A stretch of 64,000 bases of DNA from Candidatus Zixiibacteriota bacterium (GTDB lineage Bacteria > Desulfobacterota > Binatia > UBA9968): the NCBI GenBank assembly GCA_035574315.1, contig DATLYW010000045.1:32684-96683 (forward strand). The letters are read 5' to 3'. The notes under the pieces were generated by a model. The model saw only the letters and a program-made list of their open reading frames with translations, was not told where the DNA came from and did no database searches. Below are positions 8,979-17,763 of this stretch, one piece after another. Within the stretch, counting starts at the first letter, position 1. The number at the start of each line of letters is the position of its first letter. Both the position numbers and the translations under genes were made by a program.

Positions 8979-9463
8979 GCAGAGCGCAGGACGTTTCCAT
9001 CACGATCAACGGCCGGGTTTACGATCTCCTGGTCCCGCCCAACGAGACGCTTCTCGAACTCTTGAGGTATCGCCTCCAACTCACCGGCACCAAAAGCGGT
9101 TGTGAAACCGGCCACTGCGGCGCGTGCACGGTGCTCGTCGACGGCAACGCGGTCAATTCCTGCCTGGTCCTGGGCATCGAGTGCGACGGCAGATCCGTGA
9201 CCACCATCGAAGGAATCGCTGCCGACGACGAACTTCACCCGTTGCAGCAGTCCTTCATCGACAACGGCGTGGTCCAGTGCGGGTTTTGCACCCCCGGAAT
9301 GATCATGGCGGCAAAGTCGCTGCTGGACGAAGATCCCGATCCCGCCGTCGATACCATCCGTTCCGCCATCGCGGGGAACCTGTGCCGGTGCGCGGGTTAT
9401 CTGAGCGCGATCCGGGCTGTCGGCGCCGCCGCGGAAGTCCTGCGCCGGAAACACAAGCGATGA
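8975..9463 (+). CDS. [2Fe-2S] small subunit, xanthine dehydrogenase/CoxS family
   Basis: 162 residues. It holds two [2Fe-2S] clusters that carry electrons from the molybdenum site to FAD. Plant-ferredoxin-type cluster: C43-x4-C48-x2-C51 with C63. Second cluster: C102-x2-C105 and C137-R-C139 (LCRCAGY). Length and motif order match the family. ATGA overlap with both neighbours indicates translational coupling in a three-gene set. Confidence 0.95.
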   Translation: MSRAQDVSITINGRVYDLLVPPNETLLELLRYRLQLTGTKSGCETGHCGACTVLVDGNAVNSCLVLGIECDGRSVTTIEGIAADDELHPLQQSFIDNGVVQCGFCTPGMIMAAKSLLDEDPDPAVDTIRSAIAGNLCRCAGYLSAIRAVGAAAEVLRRKHKR

Positions 9464-11733
9464 GCTCGGGGCCAAGAAACATCGGCAGACCCCTTCCCCG
9501 GCAGGATGCGCGGGCCAAAGTGCAGGGCGCGGCGAAATACACCGACGATTTCGCCCTGCCGGGAATGATCCACGGGAAAGTGCTTCGCAGCCCTCACGCT
9601 CACGCCCGCATCCGTTCGATCGACGTCTCCGCGGCTCGCGCCCTTCCCGGCGTAGTCGCGGTCCTGACCGCTCGAGACGTTCCCGGAGCAAATTCCGTCG
9701 GACCGATCGTCAAGGACCAGCCGATTCTGTGCGGCGACGTCGTGCGCTACGTCGGTGACGCGGTCGCGCTCGTGGCGGCCGAAACGGAGGCCGCCGCCGA
9801 AGCGGCGCTGGAGCGGATCTCGGTGGATTACGAGCCCCTGACGCCGGTCCTGGACCCCCTCGAAGCGCTGAAACCCGGCGCTCCGCTGGTGCATCCGGGC
9901 GGCAACGTCGGCTCCCGGTTCAAAGTCCGCCGCGGCGACGTCGCCCGGGCGTTCGGCCGGGCGGCCGTGGTCGTCGAAAGAAGGTTTTTCACCCAGCGCG
10001 TCGAGCACGCCTATCTCGAGCCGGAAATCGCCGTCGCCGCGCCGGACCCGCAGGGGGGAATGACCGTCTGGTCCTCCACCCAGTACGCTCACCGCGACCG
10101 GGAGGAGGTCTCGCGCGTGCTGGGGCTGCCGCAAAGCCGCGTGCGCGTGCGGCAGATGGCCACCGGCGGCGGCTTCGGAGGAAAGCTCAGCCCGCACGCG
10201 CAGTGCTATGCGGCGCTGCTCGCGTGCAACAGCGGCCGGCCGGTCAAAGTGCGCTATCGCAGGGACGAGTCGTTGATCGCCAGCTACAAGCGCCACCCCT
10301 ATGTCATCGACATGAAGCTTGCGGCCGACCACGAGGGCAATCTGCTGGCGATCGAGGCGACCTTCGTGGGCGACACCGGCGCCTATCTCCTCGAAGGACG
10401 GGCCGTGATCACCAAATCCGTCACGCACGTCGCGGGTCCGTATTTCATCCCCAACATCAAAGCGGACGGCTACGCGGTCTATACCCATACGGTCCCCTGC
10501 GGCGCCTTCCGCGGATACGGCGTGCCTCAGGCGGCCTTCGCCCTGGAGTCCTTGATGGATGAGCTGGCAGCCCGGATCGGGATGGATCCGATCGATCTCA
10601 GAATGCGCAACGCCCTGGATACCACGCGGCCGACGAGCACCGGGCAGGTCTTGCCAGCCAGCGTGCCTTTCAAGGAGATGCTGGGCAGAGCGCGGCTCGC
10701 CGCACGGTCGCTCGGTGCGCTTGTGCGCGAGGCGCCCGAAGGCAAGCGGCGCGGCCTCGGCATCGGCTGCAGCACGCGCAGCATCGGCAGCATCCGCACT
10801 CCCTCACGCAGCACCGCGGTGGTGAGCTTGCACCGCGACGGCAGCGTCACCGTCGCCTGCGGCAGCGTCGATATCGGGCAGGGCTCCGACATCATGTTCG
10901 CGCAGGTTGCCGCCGAGGAGCTCGGCACGAGCGCGGAGCGCGTCGAGGTGATCACCAACGACACGGCGGTCGCCCCCGATTGCGAGTCGACCTCGGCCAG
11001 TCGCGTGACCTACGTCTCCGGCAACGCCGTTCGCCTGGCCGCCGCCAGGGTCCGCTCACGGGTCCTGGAGCTGGCCGCCAGGGATTTCGGCTGCTCAATG
11101 GAAGAGCTGAGATTGATCGACGGGGTCGTGGCTTTCCGCGAGCGCGGTCTGCCTCTGGCCGAGCTCTTCGCCAGGCACACTTTTCACATCTTGACCGAAG
11201 CGGCCGAGTTCGTGCCGGCGACGTCCCCTCTGGATCCGGAGACGGGCCAGGGGAGCCCGGCGGGGACCTACAGCTTCAGCGTCCATCTCGCCCTCGTCGA
11301 GATCGACCAGGGAACCGGACAGGTTCGAGTGCTCCGCTACGTGACGTTCAGCGATCCGGGCCGCACGATCAATCCCCTGACCGCCGCGGGCCAGGTGCAC
11401 GGGGGCGTCGCGATGGGCATCGGCTACGCGCTGATGGAGGACGTGAAAGTCGACGGCGGCGTCGCCACCGATTCCTTTGCGACCTATCTCATTCCCACCG
11501 CCCTCGACATGCCCGAGGACGTGCCGGCCGAGCTCCTCGAGGATCCCGAGCCCACCGGACCCTTCGGCGCGAAGGGCTTCGCCGAGGGCTCTTTGGACCC
11601 GGTGGCTGCGGCCATCGCCAATGCCGTGAGCAACGCCATCGGCATCCGCGTCACCCGCCTCCCCATGACGGGAGAAGCGGTGCACGGGTTGCTTGGGTCC
11701 CCGCCGCGCGCGGCGTCGGCTCCGGCGTCCTGA
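9460..11733 (+). CDS. Molybdopterin-binding large subunit, xanthine dehydrogenase family
   Basis: 757 residues, the catalytic subunit binding mono-molybdopterin cytosine dinucleotide in this family. It begins with IGRPLPRQDARAKVQGAAKYTDDF, has the GGGFGGK loop, TVPCGAFRGYGVPQAAFALE near the active site, GSVDIGQGSDIMFAQ, and near the C-terminus GAKGFAEGS with the catalytic-type Glu. Carbon monoxide dehydrogenase's Cys-containing active-site loop (AYxCSFR) is absent, so a CO role is unlikely; a hydroxylase or dehydrogenase acting on an aromatic, heterocyclic or acyl-CoA compound is more probable. ATG 9460 overlaps the small-subunit stop. It may share a transcript with the molybdoenzyme at 5444. 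Confidence 0.92.
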   Translation: MSSGPRNIGRPLPRQDARAKVQGAAKYTDDFALPGMIHGKVLRSPHAHARIRSIDVSAARALPGVVAVLTARDVPGANSVGPIVKDQPILCGDVVRYVGDAVALVAAETEAAAEAALERISVDYEPLTPVLDPLEALKPGAPLVHPGGNVGSRFKVRRGDVARAFGRAAVVVERRFFTQRVEHAYLEPEIAVAAPDPQGGMTVWSSTQYAHRDREEVSRVLGLPQSRVRVRQMATGGGFGGKLSPHAQCYAALLACNSGRPVKVRYRRDESLIASYKRHPYVIDMKLAADHEGNLLAIEATFVGDTGAYLLEGRAVITKSVTHVAGPYFIPNIKADGYAVYTHTVPCGAFRGYGVPQAAFALESLMDELAARIGMDPIDLRMRNALDTTRPTSTGQVLPASVPFKEMLGRARLAARSLGALVREAPEGKRRGLGIGCSTRSIGSIRTPSRSTAVVSLHRDGSVTVACGSVDIGQGSDIMFAQVAAEELGTSAERVEVITNDTAVAPDCESTSASRVTYVSGNAVRLAAARVRSRVLELAARDFGCSMEELRLIDGVVAFRERGLPLAELFARHTFHILTEAAEFVPATSPLDPETGQGSPAGTYSFSVHLALVEIDQGTGQVRVLRYVTFSDPGRTINPLTAAGQVHGGVAMGIGYALMEDVKVDGGVATDSFATYLIPTALDMPEDVPAELLEDPEPTGPFGAKGFAEGSLDPVAAAIANAVSNAIGIRVTRLPMTGEAVHGLLGSPPRAASAPAS

Positions 11734-11871
11734 GCCTGGAGCCGAGAGCCTCGAGGGTCGACTCCAGACGCAATTGAACCACCGCTCGGGCGCATGTTAT
11801 CTTGCAGTCCTTGCCGGTCGGCCCCCTGCCGGGAAAGTGCGGGCGGCTCGAGCTCTTCGGGGCGGGACGCG

Positions 11872-12816
11872 ATGGCGAAACCCTACGATATCCTTCACGA
11901 GCGACTGCGGCGACGCGAGCTCCTTGTCCTCGACGGCGGCGTCGGCAGCGAGATCGTCCGCCGCGGCGTGCGCTGGCGCCAGCACGGCCTGCGCACCGAC
12001 GCCGACACGGTCCGGGCTGTTCACACCGATTACATCGAGGCGGGCGCCGACATCGTCACCACCGATACCTTTCAGCTGACCCGGCGCACTTACCTCAACC
12101 TGTTCAGGAACCTCGATCACATGCGCCGGATCGGCGCTCCGGGGCTGGAGTCGCAGGCGGCGGCGCTTACGGCGAAAGCCGTGCTCTTGGCCCGCGAGGC
12201 CAGGGAAAAAGCCGGAGGAAACAGAACCGTGGCGATCGCCGGCTCGATTGCGCCCCTCAACCACTGCTTTCGCCCGGACCTGGCTCCGCCCTCCGACGAA
12301 GCCCTGCGCGAGCACGCCGAAACCGTGCGCCTGCTCGCCGATGCCGGCGTCGACTTCATCCTGCTCGAAACCATGAACAACGCCGGCGAAGCCGCCGCCG
12401 CCCTGCGGGCCGCCAAGGCGACCGGGCTCCCCGTGTGGGCGAGCTTCACCCTCGCCCCGGGCGGCCGAACGCTGCTCAGCGGCGAGCCGATCGCCGACGC
12501 CGTTCGCGCTGCGGAGTCGGCGCCTTGCGACGCCGTTCTGCTGAACTGCGCTCCTCCGCCGGACATCTCGGCGGGCCTGGAGGAGCTGAGCAAGAGGTGC
12601 AAACTCCCGTTCGGCGCCTACGCCCACATCGGTCGTTACGATCCGCCGAGCTGGAAATTCGACTTCCATCCCCAGTTCTGCGACACCGAGGAGTGGCCGC
12701 CGGAGAAATACGCCGCGCATGCCCGACGGTGGCGCGAGTCCGGAGCCGCGATTCTGGGCGGATGCTGCGGGACGACGCCGGCGCACATCAAGGCCGTCAA
12801 GGAATTGCTGCAATGA
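11872..12816 (+). CDS. Homocysteine S-methyltransferase-family protein, copy 1
   Basis: 314 residues, a single S-methyl-transferase TIM barrel. Zn-binding cysteines are present: LLNCAPPPD (about 225-233) and GGCCGTTPAHI near the C-terminus, with LDGGVGSEIVRRG at the start. Family members move a methyl group from S-methylmethionine, betaine-like or other donors to a thiol, usually homocysteine. No corrinoid-binding domain is attached. ATG 11872 follows a loose GGGGCGGGA. It overlaps the next, paralogous gene by four bases. The donor and acceptor are unknown. Confidence 0.85.
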   Translation: MAKPYDILHERLRRRELLVLDGGVGSEIVRRGVRWRQHGLRTDADTVRAVHTDYIEAGADIVTTDTFQLTRRTYLNLFRNLDHMRRIGAPGLESQAAALTAKAVLLAREAREKAGGNRTVAIAGSIAPLNHCFRPDLAPPSDEALREHAETVRLLADAGVDFILLETMNNAGEAAAALRAAKATGLPVWASFTLAPGGRTLLSGEPIADAVRAAESAPCDAVLLNCAPPPDISAGLEELSKRCKLPFGAYAHIGRYDPPSWKFDFHPQFCDTEEWPPEKYAAHARRWRESGAAILGGCCGTTPAHIKAVKELLQ

Positions 12817-13727
12817 GCCCGTACGATGCCATCCGGCAGAAGATCGCCGGGCAAAGGGTCGTCATCCTGGACGGCGGTGTCGGAACGGAAATCCTGCGGC
12901 GAAACGTCTCCTGGGCGGACCATCAGGTCACGCGCCTGCCGGAGGTGATCCGCTCGATCCACGAGGACTACATCGGAGCCGGGGCGGACGTCATCACCAC
13001 GAACACCTTTCAGCTGTCGCGCCGGAGCTTTTTGAACCATTTCAAGGACACGGGGCACATGCGCCATATCGGCGCCCGCGACCTGGAGAGCCGCGCCGAC
13101 AAGCTCTTGCGGGCGGCGGTGGCGCTCGCCGTCGAGGCTCGCCGGCGGCGGGGGGCGGATCGAACCGTTGCCGTCGCCGGGTCCGTCACGACGCTGGAGT
13201 GGTGTTTCAGACCCGATCTCGCCCCGCCCGCCGAGCAGGCGCGCGGCGAATACGAGGAAATCATCCGGACGATGGCCGAGAGCGGCGTGGATCTGATTTT
13301 GCTGGAAACCCTGAACGGCGTTGCCGAGGCGGAGGTCGCCCTCCGGGTCGTGCGCGCCGCGGGTCTTCCCGCCTGGGTCAGCTTCGTTTGCGACGAGAAG
13401 GGACGGCTCTTCAGCGGAGAGACGCTCGCTCAAGCGGTCGCCGCGCTGGAACCGCTGGAGCCGGACGTGATTCTTCTCAACTGCGCCCCGCCGGACGACA
13501 TCACCGCGGGTCTCCGCGAGCTGACGGCGTGCCGCTCGGGGCCGACCGGCGCCTTCGCGCACATCGGCCGCTTCGACCCGCCCGAATGGTTGTTCACCGA
13601 CGAGTACCCGCCCGCCGGATACCTCGAGTGCGCGCGGCGCTGGCGCGACATGGGCGCGCGCGTCATCGGGGGCTGCTGCGGGACGACGCCGGCGCACATC
13701 GAGGAGCTCCGCAAGCACCTGTCCTGA
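12813..13727 (+). CDS. Homocysteine S-methyltransferase-family protein, copy 2
   Basis: 304 residues, clearly paralogous to the preceding gene along its full length: LDGGVGTEILRRNVSW, ITTNTFQLSRRSFLNHFKD, LLETLNGVAEAEVAL, LLNCAPPDDITAGL and GGCCGTTPAHIEEL. The three Zn-ligand cysteines are kept. The start ATG lies inside the stop of copy 1 (ATGA), so the two are translationally coupled and may form a heteromer or act on two related methyl donors. The following gene is on the other strand, 42 bases away; no terminator hairpin was recognised between them. Confidence 0.85.
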   Translation: MSPYDAIRQKIAGQRVVILDGGVGTEILRRNVSWADHQVTRLPEVIRSIHEDYIGAGADVITTNTFQLSRRSFLNHFKDTGHMRHIGARDLESRADKLLRAAVALAVEARRRRGADRTVAVAGSVTTLEWCFRPDLAPPAEQARGEYEEIIRTMAESGVDLILLETLNGVAEAEVALRVVRAAGLPAWVSFVCDEKGRLFSGETLAQAVAALEPLEPDVILLNCAPPDDITAGLRELTACRSGPTGAFAHIGRFDPPEWLFTDEYPPAGYLECARRWRDMGARVIGGCCGTTPAHIEELRKHLS

Positions 13728-13769
13728 CGACGCGCGGCGGACGGTCGGGAGAGCGGGCGGGAGCGACCC

Positions 13770-14771
13770 TCACGCGTTCGCTTCGGTCCCCCCAAGCCGC
13801 GCCAGCGCCCTCCTCACGAAGACCTTCGTCATGCGCTTGCGATACCAGTAGTCGAGGTCCGCATTGTCGACCGGATGGGAAACCTTCGCCGCCTCTTCGG
13901 CGACCGCGTCGATCGCTTCGCGTTCGAGCTTCCGGCCCACGAGCAGGCGCGGCGCGGCCTCGACCGCCTGCGGCGCCGATGCGACGCCGGTAAGCACCAC
14001 GCTGGCGGACCGGCAGACGGACTGGCGATCGAGATCGAGCGCCGCGGCAACGCCCAGGATCGGAAAATCGAACGAGCCCCGGCGGCGAAGCTTGAGGTAG
14101 ACGTTCTTCAGGCCGAAGGCGGCGCGCGGGATCACGATCGCCTCGAGCAGCTCGTCCGGCCCTTTGGTCAGAAAGCGCATGCCGTCGTTGCGATAGAGCC
14201 GGCTCAGCGGGACGCAGCGCGTCCCGCGGGGCGAGGTCAGGACCGCCTCGGCGCCCAGGCTGCACAGCACCGGGGCGGTATCCGAGGAGAAGACCGCGAG
14301 ACAGAGCGGGCTTCTGGGCGCGACCAGGCATGCGCTGCCGTCTTTTTTCATGCAAAAGCCGGCGGCCTGGCGCCAGAAAAACGTCTGGTCGTAGTAGTTG
14401 CAGCGGGTATCGACGAAGACGTTGCCGCCGATCGTGCCGGTGTTTCGGAGCGGCGGCGTCGAAACGGAGCCGGCGGCGCAGGAAAGCGCGGGGAAAAGCT
14501 CCGCGATCGTCCGGCTTTCTGCGACGTTCGCCAGCGTCTCGCCGGCGCCGATCCAAAGCCCCTCTCTGCCGTCGGCGCGGATGCCTCGGATCTCTCCCAG
14601 CGTGCGCAGCGAGACCAGATGACGCGGCGTGAACTGGCCGCGCTTCATCTTCGGATAGACATCCGTGCCGCCCGCCACCGCCATCGCCTCGGGCCCCAGA
14701 TCAGACAGGACGCGCGCGGCCTCTTTCAGCGACGCGGGCCTTATGTACTCGAAATCGGGCAGTCTGAGCAT
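13770..14771 (-). CDS. hcrB: 4-hydroxybenzoyl-CoA reductase FAD/[4Fe-4S] subunit (HcrB)
   Basis: 333 residues. FAD-binding medium subunit with VAGGTDVYPKMKRG and STPPLRNTGTIGGNVFVDTRC. It carries four cysteines, C124, C140, C148 and C157, in an inserted loop. Their spacing of 16, 8 and 9 is exactly that known for HcrB of Thauera aromatica, where they hold an extra [4Fe-4S] cluster that lets ferredoxin electrons flow into the enzyme. Ordinary CoxM proteins such as the one at 8082 lack the loop. The enzyme removes the para-hydroxyl of 4-hydroxybenzoyl-CoA, giving benzoyl-CoA. Start at 14771, two bases after the hcrA stop; last gene of the hcrCAB row. Confidence 0.9.
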   Translation of the reverse strand: MLRLPDFEYIRPASLKEAARVLSDLGPEAMAVAGGTDVYPKMKRGQFTPRHLVSLRTLGEIRGIRADGREGLWIGAGETLANVAESRTIAELFPALSCAAGSVSTPPLRNTGTIGGNVFVDTRCNYYDQTFFWRQAAGFCMKKDGSACLVAPRSPLCLAVFSSDTAPVLCSLGAEAVLTSPRGTRCVPLSRLYRNDGMRFLTKGPDELLEAIVIPRAAFGLKNVYLKLRRRGSFDFPILGVAAALDLDRQSVCRSASVVLTGVASAPQAVEAAPRLLVGRKLEREAIDAVAEEAAKVSHPVDNADLDYWYRKRMTKVFVRRALARLGGTEANA

Positions 14772-14773
14772 GC

Positions 14774-17149
14774 TCAGCTCTTTTGCGCCACAGCGACGCC
14801 TTCTCCCGGCCGCCATTTGATCGGCGGCGGGAATTCGAACGCGGGGACGGAAACGGGTTTCAGTCTCCCCTCGAGCGCGCGCAGGACCTTGTCCGGGGTG
14901 ATCGGGATCTCGTCGATCCGGACGGCGATCGCATCGTAGAGCGCATTCGCCACCGCCGGCACCACCGGGAGGAGAAACCCCTGGCCCGCCTCCTTGGCGC
15001 CGAACGGACCTTCAGGGTCGTCGGTCTCGACCAGGATCGTCTCGATCTCCGGCATCTCAAGCGTCGTGAGGCTCTTGTAGTCCAGCATCGAGGGGAACTT
15101 GTGCAGCCCGGTCTTGCGAAAGACCTGCTCCTCCATCAACGCCTCGCCCAGCGCCATGTAGACGCTCCCCTCCGCCTGCCCCTCGACGAGCAAGGGATTG
15201 AACGCCCTGCCGCAGTCATGACCGATCCAGACCTTCTCCACCTTGATCTGCGCCGTCTCGGGGTCGCAGGAAAGCTCGACGACGGCCGCGGAGTAACTGT
15301 AAGCCGGGCTCGGACCGACGCCGGCGCCCTTGTAATCCCCGGGATGTCCGGGCGGCCGGTAGCTCCCGGTCGCCCCCAGAGTCCCGAACCTCGCCTCCGC
15401 CTTTTCGACGCACTCGGCGAAGCCGAGCGACCTCTTGGGATAGCTCCGGCTTCGCACCTGTCCCTCGACCATCTCGAGATCGTCCGCCGGCACCTCGAGA
15501 GCTTCGCTTGCGGCTTCGAGCAGGAGTTTTTTCAACTTGCCGCAGGCCTGAATCGCCGCGTTACCGGTCATCACCGTGACGCGGCTCGAATAGCTGCCGA
15601 GATCGACCGGGGTCAGGTCGGTATCCGCGGTCACGACGCGAATGTGCGCGGGATCGACGCCGAACTCTTCGGCCACGGCGTAGGCGAGGATCGAGTCCGA
15701 TCCCTGGCCGATGTCGGTCGAGCCGCAAAAGACCGTGATGCCCCCGCCCCGGTCCAGCCGGATCTGCACGCCGGAGTGCGGCATCTCGTTCCAGTAGATC
15801 GGCAGCCCCGCGCCGCTTATGTAGCCGCTCGCCGCAAATCCGATCCCGCGCCCGTAGGGAAGCTTCCGAAACTTCCTTTTCCATTCGGCCCGCTCGGCGA
15901 CCTTCTCGATGCATTCTCTCAAGCCGCTCGTGCCGATCCTGAGCCCGTTCACGGTCACGCTGCCGGGCTCGATCAGCTGCCTGAGGCGCAGCTCGATCGG
16001 ATCGATACCGAGCTTCTCGGCGATCTTGTCGAGATGGATCTCGAGGGCGAAGCGGGGCTGGGGCGTGCCGTGGCCGCGCTTCGGGCCGCAGGGAGGCTTG
16101 TTCGTGAAGACGCGCACCCCCTCGAACTTGTAAGCGGGCAGCCGGTAGGTCGTCGTCTGCAGCGCGCCCGTATAGTAGACCGTCGCCAGGCCGTAGCTGC
16201 TGTACCCTCCGCCGTCGAGGAAGGACCGGAAGTGCATCGCCTGAAGCGTGCCGTCGTTCTTTACTCCGGTCCTGATCCACATCTTGACCGGATGCCTGCC
16301 GCGGTGGACGTAAAAGGACTCCTCGCGGGTGAGCGTGATCTTGACCGGCCTCCCGGTCATCATCGAGAGCCTGGCGACGCACATTTCGTGCGAGAAGGGG
16401 TCGCTCTTGCCGCCGAAGCCGCCTCCCACCGGTGCGGCGATGACGCGAATCCGGCTCATCGGCAGTCCGAGCACCTTGGAGAGCGCGCGATGGAGATAGT
16501 GCGGGGTCTGCGTCGACGACCAGACCGTGAGCTTTCCCTCCGGCGTACAGGTGGCCACCGCGCAGTACTGCTCCATCGGCAGGTGCGTGTTGCCCTGATA
16601 GAAAAAGGTGTCCTCGAAGACCAGGTCCGCCCGGCGGAACCCCTCCGCGATATCACCGAATTCGAAGGAGGCCGCCTTGTGGATGTTCGCCCGCCTGTTC
16701 CACGAATGAATCTTCTCGCCCGGATCGGTCGACGCGAGCGCCTCTTCGATCGTCAGGATCGGCTCGAGCACCTCGTAGTCGACCTCGATCAGCCCCAGCG
16801 CCTTTTCCGCGAGCGCCTCGCTCGCGGCCGCGACCGCGGCGACCGGGTCGCCGACGTAGCGGGCCTTCTCCGTGGCCAGCGCCTCTTCATCCTGCGTCGA
16901 AGGCATGATGCCGAACTTCTCCGGCAGGTCGGCGCCCGTGATCACCGCGTAGACCCCTTCCATGGCCGCCGCCCTCTCGGTTCTCACCTCCCGGATCCGC
17001 GCGTGGGCGTGAGGGCTATGGAGGATTTTCGCGTAGATCATTCGCGGAAAATCGAGATCGTCGGCGTAGCGGGTCTCGCCCATGCACTTGGCGAGCGCGT
17101 CGACCTTGCGCAGCGGCTTGCCGATGACGGAAAAACGGCGCTCGCTCAT
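14774..17149 (-). CDS. hcrA: 4-hydroxybenzoyl-CoA reductase molybdenum subunit (HcrA)
   Basis: 791 residues. Molybdopterin-binding catalytic subunit of the dehydroxylating reductase. It shows VGGGFGGKSDPFSHE, PPCGPKRGHGTPQPRFALE, GSTDIGQGSDSILAY, GHDCGRAFNPLLVEGQAEGS and near the C-terminus GPFGAKEAGQGFLLPVVPAVANA, patterns of the HCR branch rather than CO dehydrogenase. The start ATG at 17149 overlaps the hcrC stop by four bases, and GGGGAGGG lies upstream. Order C, A, B with tight coupling, together with the [4Fe-4S] loop of HcrB, supports the assignment. A related hydroxyaryl-CoA substrate cannot be excluded. Confidence 0.88.
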   Translation of the reverse strand: MSERRFSVIGKPLRKVDALAKCMGETRYADDLDFPRMIYAKILHSPHAHARIREVRTERAAAMEGVYAVITGADLPEKFGIMPSTQDEEALATEKARYVGDPVAAVAAASEALAEKALGLIEVDYEVLEPILTIEEALASTDPGEKIHSWNRRANIHKAASFEFGDIAEGFRRADLVFEDTFFYQGNTHLPMEQYCAVATCTPEGKLTVWSSTQTPHYLHRALSKVLGLPMSRIRVIAAPVGGGFGGKSDPFSHEMCVARLSMMTGRPVKITLTREESFYVHRGRHPVKMWIRTGVKNDGTLQAMHFRSFLDGGGYSSYGLATVYYTGALQTTTYRLPAYKFEGVRVFTNKPPCGPKRGHGTPQPRFALEIHLDKIAEKLGIDPIELRLRQLIEPGSVTVNGLRIGTSGLRECIEKVAERAEWKRKFRKLPYGRGIGFAASGYISGAGLPIYWNEMPHSGVQIRLDRGGGITVFCGSTDIGQGSDSILAYAVAEEFGVDPAHIRVVTADTDLTPVDLGSYSSRVTVMTGNAAIQACGKLKKLLLEAASEALEVPADDLEMVEGQVRSRSYPKRSLGFAECVEKAEARFGTLGATGSYRPPGHPGDYKGAGVGPSPAYSYSAAVVELSCDPETAQIKVEKVWIGHDCGRAFNPLLVEGQAEGSVYMALGEALMEEQVFRKTGLHKFPSMLDYKSLTTLEMPEIETILVETDDPEGPFGAKEAGQGFLLPVVPAVANALYDAIAVRIDEIPITPDKVLRALEGRLKPVSVPAFEFPPPIKWRPGEGVAVAQKS

Positions 17150-17619
17150 CGGCCCTCCCCGTCTCGAGCCGCCAGCTCGACCGCATCGAGAATCTTCGTA
17201 TATCCGGTGCAGCGGCAGAGATTGCCGGCGAGCGCCTCGCGGATCTCGTCGCGGCTCGGATGAGGATTCCTGTCCAGCAACGCCTTGGCGACGAGCAGGA
17301 TCCCCGGTATGCAGTAGCCGCACTGCGCCGCGCCCAGGTCGGCGAAGCGCCGCTGCAGAGGGTGCGGCACGCCGTTGCGGGCCAGCCCCTCGACGGTCGT
17401 GATCTCGCCGCCCTCCGCCTCGACGCCCAGGATCAGGCACGAAAGCACCGGTGTCCCGTCGATCAGCACCGCGCAGGTGCCGCACTCCCCGAGCTCGCAG
17501 CCGTGCTTGGTGCCGGTAAGCCCGAGATCCTCGCGCAGCACCTCGAGCAGCGTCTTGGAGGTCTCGGCGGCGACCTCCTTGACCTCACCGTTGACCTTCA
17601 AACGGAGAATCCGTTTCAT
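17146..17619 (-). CDS. hcrC: 4-hydroxybenzoyl-CoA reductase [2Fe-2S] subunit (HcrC)
   Basis: 157 residues with two [2Fe-2S] clusters: C41-x4-C46-x2-C49 and C61 in the ferredoxin-like domain; C100-x2-C103, C135 and C137 in the helical domain (AAQCGYCIPG, NLCRCTGY). It conducts electrons between HcrB and HcrA. It is the first gene of hcrCAB, 144 bases downstream of the end of a DmsA-like gene on the same strand, so it may have its own promoter or be read through from the 20-kb upstream run. Confidence 0.92.
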   Translation of the reverse strand: MKRILRLKVNGEVKEVAAETSKTLLEVLREDLGLTGTKHGCELGECGTCAVLIDGTPVLSCLILGVEAEGGEITTVEGLARNGVPHPLQRRFADLGAAQCGYCIPGILLVAKALLDRNPHPSRDEIREALAGNLCRCTGYTKILDAVELAARDGEGR

Positions 17620-17763
17620 GGCTCAGGGCGGGATCAGCGAGAGTTCGAACGGTTCAAAGCCGATTGAGCGGCGCTCCAACGCTCGATGGTGCGCTCCGGA
17701 GCCGGCGGCCAAAACCTGCTATCGTCCAGCGCCCGCCCCTTTTTCAACCGGCGCCTGTCCCTT

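Noticed and set aside
9460..11733. Carbon monoxide dehydrogenase large subunit
   Set aside because: The active-site Cys loop of CO dehydrogenase is replaced by CGAFRGYG, so only the wider xanthine dehydrogenase family can be claimed.
11734..11871. Hairpin after the large-subunit gene (CTGGAG/CTCCAG near 11737-11769) as terminator
   Set aside because: Six-base stem, long loop and no T-run; not a convincing terminator.
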